Positions 9,831 through 19,600 of a DNA stretch of 64,000 nucleotides are shown piece by piece. The stretch lies in contig CATEFX010000019.1 in assembly GCA_949499105.1 (NCBI GenBank), positions 1-64,000 on the forward strand, in the 5' to 3' direction. The stretch comes from Formosa sp. Hel1_33_131. Its GTDB lineage: Bacteria > Bacteroidota > Bacteroidia > Flavobacteriales > Flavobacteriaceae. The notes below the pieces were generated by a model that ran no database searches, was not told the DNA's origin, and saw nothing but the letters and a program-made list of their open reading frames with translations. Both the position numbers and the translations under genes were made by a program. Position 1 is the stretch's first letter. Each line of letters begins with the position of its first letter.

Positions 9831-10981
9831 TAGCTGATATATTCTACAATTTCTAAACCATAGCCGATCATCCCAACGCGTTTTTTTTGTTCGCTATTAG
9901 AAATCAGTCCTAGTTTGTGAATATTTAGATCGTGAAGGATTTGCGCGCCAATTCCAAAATCTTTGGAGTCCATTCCAATACTTGGTGCTTTGGTGACCGT
10001 TCCTACTTTCTGGGTGTTTTTCACGATATCCAATCGTTTTAAAAGGTTAGCGGGTTGAATACTCTGATTGATAAATATAATAGCGCCTTTTCCATGCTTA
10101 TTAACAAGCTTAAACATGCCGTCGAGTTGTTGGTCGGCATTATTAGTCAGCGTTCCTAAAATATCATTATTAACAAGGGTAGAGTTAATTCGCGTTGGCA
10201 CCGTTTCGTCAGGGCTCCAAGTGCCTTTAGTTAAAGCAATATGAACCGCATCATTTGTCGTCTGTTGATACGCTCTTAATCTGAAATCGCCAAAGCGTGT
10301 TTCAATTTGAAAATCTTGTTTTTTCTTAATTAAAGAATCGTGTTCCATTCGGTAGGCCACTAAATCTTCAATCGAAATTATTTTTAAATCAAATTTTTCA
10401 GCGACCACTCTTAGTTCAGGTAAACGCGCCATGGAGCCATCGTCATTTAAAATTTCAACTAAAATTCCAGCCGGTTGGAATCCAGCCAAACGGGCTAAAT
10501 CAACAGCCGCTTCTGTGTGACCTGTCCGGCGAAGTACGCCTCCATTTTTTGCTTTTAAAGGAAAAATATGACCAGGACGTCCTAAATCGTGGGGTTTGGT
10601 GGTTGAATCGACCAAGGCTTTGATCGTTTTTGAGCGATCTGAGGTAGAAATACCCGTCGTACATCCATTCCCAATCAAATCCACAGAAACGGTAAACTGT
10701 GTGTTGTGTAACACCGTATTATTTTGAACCATCATATTAAGTCCCAATTCATCACATCGGGTTTCGGTGAGTGGGGCACAGATCAAGCCACGCCCGTGTA
10801 AGGCCATGAAGTTGATCATTTCGGGAGTTACTTTTTCAGCGGCTGCAATAAAATCGCCTTCATTTTCTCTATTTTCATCATCAACAACCACAACTACTTT
10901 TCCGAGTCGAATGTCATTTATAGCATCTTCAATACTATTTAATTCCGTTTTTCCTTGTGTAGGTTGTTCTGTAATTGACAT
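9827..10981 (-). CDS. ribB: 3,4-dihydroxy-2-butanone-4-phosphate synthase with degenerate GTP cyclohydrolase II-like C-domain
   Basis: DHBPS motifs DDENRENEGDFIAAAE, TTGISTSDRSKTI, GRPGHIFPLKAKNGGVLRRTGHTEA. The C-domain aligns by position with GCHII but lacks the zinc-ligand cysteines. Confidence 0.9.
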   Translation of the reverse strand: MSITEQPTQGKTELNSIEDAINDIRLGKVVVVVDDENRENEGDFIAAAEKVTPEMINFMALHGRGLICAPLTETRCDELGLNMMVQNNTVLHNTQFTVSVDLIGNGCTTGISTSDRSKTIKALVDSTTKPHDLGRPGHIFPLKAKNGGVLRRTGHTEAAVDLARLAGFQPAGILVEILNDDGSMARLPELRVVAEKFDLKIISIEDLVAYRMEHDSLIKKKQDFQIETRFGDFRLRAYQQTTNDAVHIALTKGTWSPDETVPTRINSTLVNNDILGTLTNNADQQLDGMFKLVNKHGKGAIIFINQSIQPANLLKRLDIVKNTQKVGTVTKAPSIGMDSKDFGIGAQILHDLNIHKLGLISNSEQKKRVGMIGYGLEIVEYISY

Positions 10982-11021
10982 GCTTATTTTTTTTGTAAAG
11001 ATATTATAAGTAATCTATTCC

Positions 11022-12998
11022 TTAACTAATTTTAGATAAATCTTCGGCCATTTTCTTACTAAAATAGATTCGATATAGAACAAATAGCGGCAGTCCTAAT
11101 ACGATAAAAACAACCGAATTGGTCATGAAATTTTTCTTTAAAAGTGTATAGAAATTAGATTGATTCATCACTGTTTTTTTGAATAACATTAAAAAGAGGA
11201 CCAAGGCTATTGATGCCACAACAATCAACAATGGACCTAGGGTTGGAAATCCGTTGTTATTTAATATAGAGCCTCCAAAACCTAATACGACCACTACAAA
11301 GTAGAGAATGACTGCTAGTTTAGAGTTTTCTTTAAAATCGGTAAAATGACGAATGCCAGTTTCATATTTTTCATTTAAAAGATGCCCCCCCATTCTAAGT
11401 TCCAGCTCACTAATCCCTCTACTTTTTAGATGCCCTAAGGCCACAGATTTGTAGGTATATGAAAGTCCAAATTGGCGATAATTTTTAACAATGTCGATGA
11501 GTTGTTCGTTGCTTGAGTGGGTTAATTCTTCACTGTTTTCTGACGACGATGAAGACGGAGTGAAAATCTCTGTGTTGGTATTGACCCTATTTTTCAAAGG
11601 AATTAAGATGCTGTCAAAATCAACCAATGCGCGATCTTTTGTGGCTCTGTTTGTGAGATAAATACTAAAAGGGAGTACAATTAAAGTGGATAGCCATGTT
11701 GCGAAAACGGGATCTAAACTACTGTCTTCTGCACTGTTTTTTGCAAACAGCCCGATGAAATGATAAGTTAAAAAAATGAGTATCGCAATGATAAGTGGGA
11801 GTCCAATCCCCCCTTTTCGAATTAAAGCACCTAGTGGTGCCCCAATGAAAAATAAGATGATACAAGAAAACCCTAAAACAAATTTGTCATGCATCGAAAT
11901 AATATGTTTATTTATATTTACTTCCGAGAGTAAGAGTGATTTTGATTTAATTCTAAGATCATCTTTGGCCGATTTTACGGAGTTCAGAGCTAAGTCGAGT
12001 AATTGAATGGCTTTTTTTTCTGAAAACAACTCCAGTATGACAAACTCCTTTTGTATTGAATCAACCTCTTTTACGTTGTAAGCTACATTTAAATTTTGTG
12101 TATTGGATCGATCCAGCATCTTTTTTGAAAACCCTTCTAAAACTTTATTTTTTGTTATGTATAAAGAGTCAATAGTAGTGCTAAGATCGTTGAAGCCCAG
12201 CATTGTATAACGTTTAGAGGATTGTTTGTCTTCGTAGTCAATATCGTTAAACTGAGAGACATCAATATTAATGATGTATTTCTCAAAGGTACTTTTTGCC
12301 TGCGGTTTGTTTTTGGTGCGTTTGATGTAGTTTTTAGGTTGAAGGACATCATAATAATTACCATCGATTAAAACCAATTGTACGATGTCTGAATTTTCTT
12401 TGCTAATAAATTGTCCTGTATTAGATTTGATAACCGTATTATTTACATTAGAATTCCCTTTCTTCCGATGAATAATCACATCTCTTAAAAAAGAGCCATT
12501 TTCACCACTTTTTTCGGCAACTTTAATGTTGATATCAGCGAGTTGATTAAATTGCCCTTCAGCGATCGCCATGGAGGGTTTGACTTTCGCTATATTTTTT
12601 CGAAGATTATAAAAGTTATATTCTGCAGCAGGGATGACATTATTGGCAAAGAAAAAACTAACTACCGCAAGCAGTACAATAAATACACTCAGGCTCTTCA
12701 TGGCTCTTTGCAGTGAGATCCCAGTAGATTTCATGGCCGCAAACTCATAGTTTTCGGAAAACCCACCAAACACCATAATGGAGGCTAATAGAATGGTAAG
12801 AGGGAGTACGAGCGCTACAATTCTGGGAGAAACATAGAGTAAAAATTTAAGGATGACTCCAATTTCTAATTCCTTACCAGCGAGTTCAGAAATATAAACC
12901 CATATAGATTGTAACAAAAAAATCATCATCAGGATTGTGAATACACTGATAAATGTTTTTAAAAAAGTGGTTAGTATGTAGCGGTCTAAGAGTTTCAA
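11022..12998 (-). CDS. LptF/LptG family LPS export permease
   Basis: MKLLDRYILTTFLKTFISVFTILMMIFLLQSIWVY, internal soluble domain, second TM block FVLGFSCIILFFIGAPLGALIRKGGIGLPL; 658 aa with an extra C-terminal TM segment. Confidence 0.88.
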   Translation of the reverse strand: MKLLDRYILTTFLKTFISVFTILMMIFLLQSIWVYISELAGKELEIGVILKFLLYVSPRIVALVLPLTILLASIMVFGGFSENYEFAAMKSTGISLQRAMKSLSVFIVLLAVVSFFFANNVIPAAEYNFYNLRKNIAKVKPSMAIAEGQFNQLADINIKVAEKSGENGSFLRDVIIHRKKGNSNVNNTVIKSNTGQFISKENSDIVQLVLIDGNYYDVLQPKNYIKRTKNKPQAKSTFEKYIINIDVSQFNDIDYEDKQSSKRYTMLGFNDLSTTIDSLYITKNKVLEGFSKKMLDRSNTQNLNVAYNVKEVDSIQKEFVILELFSEKKAIQLLDLALNSVKSAKDDLRIKSKSLLLSEVNINKHIISMHDKFVLGFSCIILFFIGAPLGALIRKGGIGLPLIIAILIFLTYHFIGLFAKNSAEDSSLDPVFATWLSTLIVLPFSIYLTNRATKDRALVDFDSILIPLKNRVNTNTEIFTPSSSSSENSEELTHSSNEQLIDIVKNYRQFGLSYTYKSVALGHLKSRGISELELRMGGHLLNEKYETGIRHFTDFKENSKLAVILYFVVVVLGFGGSILNNNGFPTLGPLLIVVASIALVLFLMLFKKTVMNQSNFYTLLKKNFMTNSVVFIVLGLPLFVLYRIYFSKKMAEDLSKIS

Positions 12999-13007
12999 TA
13001 CAAATTC

Positions 13008-13652
13008 CTAATCTAAGTTATTGATGTAAAAATCACTATAATTTGATGCATCAAAGGTAAATAAGGTTTCGGACAAAGGTTGATTTGTTTTAAAAGAATT
13101 TACGGTTAAAATGGTTTTGGTACTGTTGGCACCAATTTCTATAAGTCGGTACACATGTTGGGTATTGATGTCGATTCCTAACAAAACATATTCAATTTCG
13201 GAAGAACTGTCAATCGGATCCAATCGGATGTATTGAATTTTACGGCCTTGGATGTTTTGAATGATGTCCATTTTATAATTATATCCCTTTTCATAAAAAG
13301 TCAACATTTTGCTTGGGGTGATGGTGTTGTCATCAGAGCCATTAAATTTTGAAATGGTGACTTCTTCATCCTCGGGACTAATGGTGTAAAGCGATTGCCC
13401 ATCAAATAAGCGTTTGATTCCTAAGATATTTAGAAAATATTTTTCGTCGGATAATGTAATATTGCCACGGGTTTCCTGTCGAATATTTTCTTCAGAATTC
13501 TCTAAGACATATTTGAATTCTAAAACCATATTGTCATAGCTTTTAACTTTGGTACTCACAGCTTCCAATAGCGTTTGCGCTTCGGGTTCTCGATTTTGAG
13601 CCAGACCGATGGTCCAACTAAATACGCATATAATAGAGACGAATAGTTTCAT
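13008..13652 (-). CDS. lolA: outer-membrane lipoprotein carrier protein LolA-like
   Basis: Signal peptide plus LolA-like sequence (LEAVSTKVKSYDNMVLEFKYVLEN ... ILGIKRLFDGQSLYTISPEDEEV); located between ftsK and lptF/G. Confidence 0.82.
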   Translation of the reverse strand: MKLFVSIICVFSWTIGLAQNREPEAQTLLEAVSTKVKSYDNMVLEFKYVLENSEENIRQETRGNITLSDEKYFLNILGIKRLFDGQSLYTISPEDEEVTISKFNGSDDNTITPSKMLTFYEKGYNYKMDIIQNIQGRKIQYIRLDPIDSSSEIEYVLLGIDINTQHVYRLIEIGANSTKTILTVNSFKTNQPLSETLFTFDASNYSDFYINNLD

Positions 13653-13658
13653 AATTTT

Positions 13659-16031
13659 TTAACTGCTTTGTTCTTGATCTAAAAATTGATTTAAGGCAAT
13701 GATATCTGGAATTAGTACTTGACGTGCTTTGCTACCTTCAAAATTCCCTACAATACCTGCGGCTTCTAATTGATCGATTAAGCGTCCCGCACGGTTATAA
13801 CCCAATTTTAATTTTCGTTGTAATAATGACGCAGACCCTTGTTGTGCATTGACAATTACTTCCGCTGCTTCTCTAAACAATTGATCTCTTTCGTTGATGT
13901 CATTATCAAGACTTGTGCCAGAATCTTCACTGATATATTCAGGTAAAATATAAGCCTCTGGATACGCTTTTTGAGAGCCAATATATTCGGTGAGTTTCTC
14001 CACCTCAGGGGTGTCCACAAATGCACACTGAATACGAACCATGTCATTTCCTTGGGTGTACAATAAATCTCCACGACCAATTAATTGATCGGCACCCGAG
14101 CTGTCTAAGATGGTCCGAGAATCTATTTTAGAAGTCACACGAAACGCAATCCGCGCTGGGAAATTTGCTTTGATGATTCCTGTAATCACATTTACTGAGG
14201 GACGTTGGGTTGCAATAATAAGGTGAATTCCAATGGCTCTTGCCAACTGTGCTAAACGTGCAATGGGCGTTTCCACTTCTTTACCAGCCGTCATAATCAA
14301 ATCCGCAAATTCATCGACGACCAACACGATATAAGGTAAAAATTTATGCCCGTCATTCGGATTTAATTTACGTGCCTTAAACTTATCGTTATATTCTTTA
14401 ATATTTCTACAAAATGCATTTTTGAGCATCTCATACCGATTGTCCATCTCAATACATAATGAATTTAGAGTATTGATTACTTTTTTATTATCGGTAATAA
14501 TGGCTTCTTCGCTGTCTGGGAGTTTAGCCAGGTAATGGCGTTCAATTTTATTAAATAAGGTCAGTTCCACTTTTTTAGGATCTACCAACACAAACTTCAC
14601 TTCAGCAGGATGTTTTTTATAGAGTAATGAGGTGAGGACGGCATTTAATCCAACGGATTTTCCTTGACCTGTAGCACCCGCCATTAAAAGGTGAGGCATT
14701 TTCGCCAAATCGACTACAAAGGTTTCATTACTGATATTTTTACCTAAGGCTATTGGAAGTTCCATTTCTGATTGCTGAAACTTCTGGGATGCAATCACTG
14801 AATGCATGGACACAATGGTTGAGTTTTTATTTGGAACTTCGATACCAATGGTGCCGCGTCCAGGAATTGGAGCAATGATTCGAATGCCTAGAGCCGACAG
14901 CGACAATGCAATATCGTCTTCTAAGTTTTTAATTTTTGAAATACGAACCCCCGCTTCTGGAATAATTTCATAGAGGGTGACCGTGGGCCCAATGGTGGCT
15001 TTTATACTGGCAATACCAATTTTGTAGTTGTTGAGTGTTTCAACAATCTTATTTTTATTTTCTTCGAGTTCCTCTTGGTTAATGGTAATCCCTTCCGTAT
15101 CGTATTTTTTAAGAAGGTCTAAAGAGGGGAATTTAAATTTAGAGAGTTCTAAAGTCGGATCGACTTCTCCAAAATCTTCCACCAATTTAGCGGCTAGATT
15201 ATCCGTTTCAGAGAGTTCTTCTTCTGAAATTTCAATTTCCATTTCTAGGTCTTCTTCAATTATGTCATCAACCCTCTTGATGTCCTCAACTTCAGGAATT
15301 TCAACTTCCATATCGACATCTAAACTAGAGTGCTTAGAAATCGTTGGTTCTAAGTTTTCAAGGGGCATTTCGAAAGACGATTTAATAGACTCGGTATTAT
15401 CATTATAAATAGAATCTGAATCAGATAGTTCTGATTGAAGTTCTTTTTTGGTTTTCGCAAACAAGGCTCCGATTTGTTGTGGAGTGACTTTGAATCGGAT
15501 GGCAATATAAGAAATCATTAAAAACACCAACACGAGAGCCGTTCCAATTTTTCCGATATAATCTTGAGAAAAAAGATTTAGTTCATAACCAATAATACCG
15601 CCCAAACTTGGGAAGTTATTAAAGGCAAATCCAAACAAAGCAGCAGACCAAATAATAATTAATGTGCCCCAGAACCAATTTCGAAACAAGCGCTTACCAG
15701 AAGAATTAGACAAAACCGAAATTCCAGAAAGGAAAATTAAACCCGAGACTAAAAAGGATGCAATTCCAAATCCTTTATAAATGAGTAAATGACTCACCCA
15801 AGCCCCAACTTTACTTAACCAGTTGTTGGCGGTTGCATCGCGACTTGTAAAATCGCCTAAAACACTTTGGTCGCTTTGTCCTGTAAAAAGATAGGAGAGA
15901 AGTGCTATAAATAAGAGAATCCCTAGAATAATCAAAAAACTCCCCAGCACCAATCGTTGTGAATTGTTGAGGGTGAATAGAGGGATTGAAAATCGTTTTT
16001 GGGGTGTTGTTTTTTTGGACGTTTTGGCCAT
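13659..16031 (-). CDS. ftsK: DNA translocase FtsK/SpoIIIE
   Basis: N-terminal TM helices, Walker A GATGQGKSVGLNAVL, VVDEFADL, IGIHLIIATQRPSVNVITGIIKANFP, C-terminal gamma domain. Confidence 0.97.
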   Translation of the reverse strand: MAKTSKKTTPQKRFSIPLFTLNNSQRLVLGSFLIILGILLFIALLSYLFTGQSDQSVLGDFTSRDATANNWLSKVGAWVSHLLIYKGFGIASFLVSGLIFLSGISVLSNSSGKRLFRNWFWGTLIIIWSAALFGFAFNNFPSLGGIIGYELNLFSQDYIGKIGTALVLVFLMISYIAIRFKVTPQQIGALFAKTKKELQSELSDSDSIYNDNTESIKSSFEMPLENLEPTISKHSSLDVDMEVEIPEVEDIKRVDDIIEEDLEMEIEISEEELSETDNLAAKLVEDFGEVDPTLELSKFKFPSLDLLKKYDTEGITINQEELEENKNKIVETLNNYKIGIASIKATIGPTVTLYEIIPEAGVRISKIKNLEDDIALSLSALGIRIIAPIPGRGTIGIEVPNKNSTIVSMHSVIASQKFQQSEMELPIALGKNISNETFVVDLAKMPHLLMAGATGQGKSVGLNAVLTSLLYKKHPAEVKFVLVDPKKVELTLFNKIERHYLAKLPDSEEAIITDNKKVINTLNSLCIEMDNRYEMLKNAFCRNIKEYNDKFKARKLNPNDGHKFLPYIVLVVDEFADLIMTAGKEVETPIARLAQLARAIGIHLIIATQRPSVNVITGIIKANFPARIAFRVTSKIDSRTILDSSGADQLIGRGDLLYTQGNDMVRIQCAFVDTPEVEKLTEYIGSQKAYPEAYILPEYISEDSGTSLDNDINERDQLFREAAEVIVNAQQGSASLLQRKLKLGYNRAGRLIDQLEAAGIVGNFEGSKARQVLIPDIIALNQFLDQEQSS

Positions 16032-16357
16032 TGCTGTATCGACGGTTTCAACAAAAATACAAATTACTTGCGTTTATTCTATAACACTAAGTATTTTGTT
16101 TTAAATTTAATCGTAATTAGTAGATTTTAAGACAGTTTTCTTGGTAGTACATTCGTGTTTGTTTCATCACTAATGGAAGTTCCATTTTTACGACATGGAA
16201 TTCATTAATTAATTTTTTTCATTTCTGTATCCCTTTAAAATTCTATACACAAAAAGGAATAAAATAAATTGAACTTAAAATTTAATTAAAATTAATGAAT
16301 TTTTCATCTTTTAGCATCATTTTTGCAATCGTATTATAAATCTTAAATTGTATTCAA

Positions 16358-18994
16358 TTGAAAAAGCTATTTAAAATCCTTGGTATTTCGTTGTCGGTCG
16401 TTCTCTTAATCCTAATAGCAACGCCCTTTCTGTTTCAAAGTAAAATTAAAGAATCTGTTAAAACAGTATTAAACGATGCGGTCCATGCACACATTGATTT
16501 TGAAGATGTTAACTTAAGTCTTATAAGCAGTTTTCCCCAAGCAAATGTGGCCGTTCATAATTTAAAAGTCATCAACCAAAAGCCTTTTGAAGGCGAAACG
16601 TTAGCAACGGTTAAATTGATCTCATTTGAAATGCCCATAATGGAATTATTTAAATCGGCAGATGAGGGGCCAATTCTGGTAAATTCAATTGCGATTGACG
16701 AAGCCCTTATCAATATTAAATCGGATGAATTAGGGAATGCCAATTATGATATCGCTAAAGAATCTGATAGTTCGACCCCAGAAACTGAGGCTGTCAATGC
16801 GGACTTTGAATTTAATATTGACCATTACTCGCTTACCAATAGCGTTATTAGTTATCAAGATGAAGCCTCAAAGATTTTTGTGGAGTTATCAGAGCTAAAC
16901 CACTCTGGAACCGCTGCTTTTTCAACGAAAGTTTCGGAGTTAAATACAACCACAGAAACACGTGTTAGTTTTGCCATAGATAGTGTCAACTATTTAAATA
17001 AGACGTCCATAAAGTTAGATGCGCTCCTAGATTTAGATTTAAAGAATAACAAATATACGTTTAAAGACAACAAAGCCTATATCAACCAATTACCATTAGA
17101 GTTTAATGGCTTTGTTAAGTTATTGGACGACAGTCAGGAAATTGACATCAGTTTTAAAAACTCGAGTTCATCTTTCAAAGATTTCCTTGGATTGATGCCC
17201 GAAGCCTATTCAAAAAGCATAGAAGGTGTGTCCACAACAGGGAGTTTTAGTGTGGACGGATGGGTCAAAGGATTGGTTACCGATACCACAATTCCGGCGA
17301 TGGATGTGAGTATCATTTCAAATAATGCCTCGTTTAAATATCCAGACCTTCCTAAAGGTGTGGAAGCCATTTCGATCAACGCAAACCTAAAAAATGATTC
17401 TGGAAATGTAGATGATACCTATATCACCATCAAAGATTTAAAATTTAAAATTGATGAGGATGAATTTAAAACCTCGGCCAGTATTAAAAATATGTCGACA
17501 AATATGTTGGTAGATGCCACGATTGATGGGACTTTAAATTTGGCAAACATCACCAAAGCCTATCCCATTGAATTAGAGAATGAATTAAGCGGACTTTTAA
17601 AAGGGAAATTGAAGACTGTTTTTGATATGAATGCCATTGAAACAAATGCCTACGAACGCACCAAAAACAATGGAACTATTTCCATAACCGATTTTATTTT
17701 CTCCTCTGAGGATATCGTCAATCCAATTAATATTTCGAAGGTTGACATTCAATTTAAACCTGGAATTGTGACGCTTCAATCGTTTGATGCGACCACTGGA
17801 ACCAGTGATATCGCCGCCACAGGTACTATTAATAATTTACTGGGATTCCTTTTAAGTGATCAAACACTTCAAGGTAATTTTAAGGTCAACTCTAACTCCT
17901 TTGCGGTAAGCGATTTCATGGTAGAAGGTGGCGCAGAATCCACGCAAACGGAACCCACAGAATCCTTAAAAATACCGGCGTTTTTAGACTGTATTATTGC
18001 GGCCGATGCTAAAACAGTTCTCTATGATAATTTAACGCTTCAAGATGTGAAAGGAACGGTGATTATTAAAGACGAAAAAGCAGTGTTAAAAAATATGTCT
18101 TCCAAAATATTTGAAGGGAATTTAACCATCAATGGGACTGTCAATACACAAACCGAGACCCCCACGTTTGATATGGATCTCGGGATTGATCGTTTTAATA
18201 TTTCACAATCATTCAACGCGATGGAAATGTTTCAAAGCATGGCACCCATTGCCAAAGCATTGCAAGGAAAACTAAATAGCACCTTTAAAATTTCGGGCGA
18301 TTTATCGAATGATTTCACCCCTCAATTAAACTCCATCACAGGGGATGCCTTTGCGGAATTATTAACCACCAAAGTGGAGCCTAAAAATGCCGCCGTTTTT
18401 GATCAATTACAAGGGGCTTTATCCTTTGTGGATTTTGATCAATTGGATTTAAAAGATCTCAAAACTAAGCTTAATTTTAAAAACGGAAAGGTGAATGTCA
18501 GTCCGTTTGATATCACTTATGAAGACATCAAAATTACAGTTTCTGGTGCCCATAGTTTTGATAACACTATGAATTACAAGGCTGTTTTTGAGGTGCCTGC
18601 AAACTATTTCGGAACTGAAGTCAATAGTTTAATCTCTAAAATTAATATTGATGAAGCCAACAATCTGACCATTCCAGTCACAGCCTCGATTGGAGGGCGT
18701 TTTACAAGTCCAACCGTATCCACCGATTTAACTAGTGGGGTTACCAATCTAACCAAACAACTCATCGAAATTCAAAAACAAAAATTGATTAGTAAAGGGA
18801 CTGATCAAATCAAAGATGCGATTGGAGGTCTTTTAGGCGGTGACTCCCAGACCAACAATGCCGTTAAAGACGTATTGGGCGGTTTGCTAGGAGGGAAGAC
18901 GTCAAAAAAAGACTCAACAACTACCGAACCTAACAACCTTGTTAAAGACGTTCTTGGAGGATTCCTTGGCGGGAAGAAAAAGAAAAAAGATTAG
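16358..18994 (+). CDS. AsmA-like family protein
   Basis: N-terminal TM then AsmA-type repeats (GISLSVVLLILIATPFLF..., FDMDLGIDRFNISQSFNAMEMFQSMAPIAKALQGKLNSTFKISGDLS); glycine-rich C-terminal repeats. TTG start. Confidence 0.85.
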   Translation: MKKLFKILGISLSVVLLILIATPFLFQSKIKESVKTVLNDAVHAHIDFEDVNLSLISSFPQANVAVHNLKVINQKPFEGETLATVKLISFEMPIMELFKSADEGPILVNSIAIDEALINIKSDELGNANYDIAKESDSSTPETEAVNADFEFNIDHYSLTNSVISYQDEASKIFVELSELNHSGTAAFSTKVSELNTTTETRVSFAIDSVNYLNKTSIKLDALLDLDLKNNKYTFKDNKAYINQLPLEFNGFVKLLDDSQEIDISFKNSSSSFKDFLGLMPEAYSKSIEGVSTTGSFSVDGWVKGLVTDTTIPAMDVSIISNNASFKYPDLPKGVEAISINANLKNDSGNVDDTYITIKDLKFKIDEDEFKTSASIKNMSTNMLVDATIDGTLNLANITKAYPIELENELSGLLKGKLKTVFDMNAIETNAYERTKNNGTISITDFIFSSEDIVNPINISKVDIQFKPGIVTLQSFDATTGTSDIAATGTINNLLGFLLSDQTLQGNFKVNSNSFAVSDFMVEGGAESTQTEPTESLKIPAFLDCIIAADAKTVLYDNLTLQDVKGTVIIKDEKAVLKNMSSKIFEGNLTINGTVNTQTETPTFDMDLGIDRFNISQSFNAMEMFQSMAPIAKALQGKLNSTFKISGDLSNDFTPQLNSITGDAFAELLTTKVEPKNAAVFDQLQGALSFVDFDQLDLKDLKTKLNFKNGKVNVSPFDITYEDIKITVSGAHSFDNTMNYKAVFEVPANYFGTEVNSLISKINIDEANNLTIPVTASIGGRFTSPTVSTDLTSGVTNLTKQLIEIQKQKLISKGTDQIKDAIGGLLGGDSQTNNAVKDVLGGLLGGKTSKKDSTTTEPNNLVKDVLGGFLGGKKKKKD

Positions 18995-19008
18995 AACACT
19001 AAATTTAT
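18933..19008 (+). repeat. direct repeat copy 1: 3' end of the AsmA-like gene
   Basis: ttaaagacgttcttggaggattccttggcgggaagaaaaagaaaaaagattag; near-identical to 19519-19600. Confidence 0.85.
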
Positions 19009-19086
19009 TCATAGGTCAAGACTAAAAAAAATCGCCATAGAATTACTTCCTGACGATTTTTTATCTAACTAAATCTAGTAACCAAA

Positions 19087-19257
19087 CTAATTTTTCATCA
19101 CTCGCTTCGTAATTGTATTTCCAGATGCTAACTGTATTCTTAATAAATAAACACCCGTTTCTAAATCACTTATATGAAGTACTGCCTTTTTAGTATTTGA
19201 GTTGTTATCAACTTTTAATAGTTGTCCTAATTGGTTTAGTAAGGCCCAACTACCCCT
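19087..19257 (-). pseudogene. remnant of a T9SS type A C-terminal sorting domain protein (5' part lost)
   Basis: Minus-strand reading RGSWALLNQLGQLLKVDNNSNTKKAVLHISDLETGVYLLRIQLASGNTITKRVMKN* (stop at 19087-19089), typical of a T9SS sorting domain; no upstream coding sequence of the same type. Confidence 0.85.
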
Positions 19258-19463
19258 TAGATTTTAACAAAACAATAATTACAACAAGAGAAAAAGAAAT
19301 TATACAATTAATTTCTGAAGAATATTCAACAGCTAATATTGCAGTAAAACTATTTTTAAGCAAGCATACAATCGAGACCCATAAGAAGAATATCTTTCTT
19401 AAATTACAAGTACATAATGCTGCAGGTTTAATTAAAAAGGCAGCGTATTTAGGCTATCTTTAA
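19258..19463 (+). pseudogene. remnant of a LuxR-family regulator (C-terminal HTH only)
   Basis: ITTREKEIIQLISEEYSTANIAVKLFLSKHTIETHKKNIFLKLQVHNAAGLIKKAAYLGYL* is a GerE/LuxR HTH. The predicted ORF 19197-19463 takes its N-terminus from antisense of the T9SS remnant. Confidence 0.8.
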
Positions 19464-19518
19464 ATGGTTTTGATTCTTATTTATTTTCACAAATGAAATA
19501 TCAATAAAAAACCCGCTG

Positions 19519-19600
19519 CTAAAAACCCTCTTAAAGACATTCTTGGGGGATTCCTTGGCGGGAAGAAAAAGAAAAAAGATTAGAGGCACTAGTTATAATT
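19519..19600 (+). repeat. direct repeat copy 2: orphan AsmA-type 3' end
   Basis: In-frame NKKPAAKNPLKDILGGFLGGKKKKKD* just left of the CBS gene; copy of the AsmA tail LVKDVLGGFLGGKKKKKD*. Confidence 0.82.

Noticed and set aside
15028-15408. 126-aa Ser-rich ORF opposite ftsK
   Set aside because: Antisense of the acidic linker of FtsK; Ser runs reflect Glu/Asp codons on the other strand.
19197-19463. 88-aa ORF as a complete LuxR regulator
   Set aside because: Only the C-terminal HTH is real; the first ~20 residues are antisense of the T9SS remnant, so it is a chimeric fragment.
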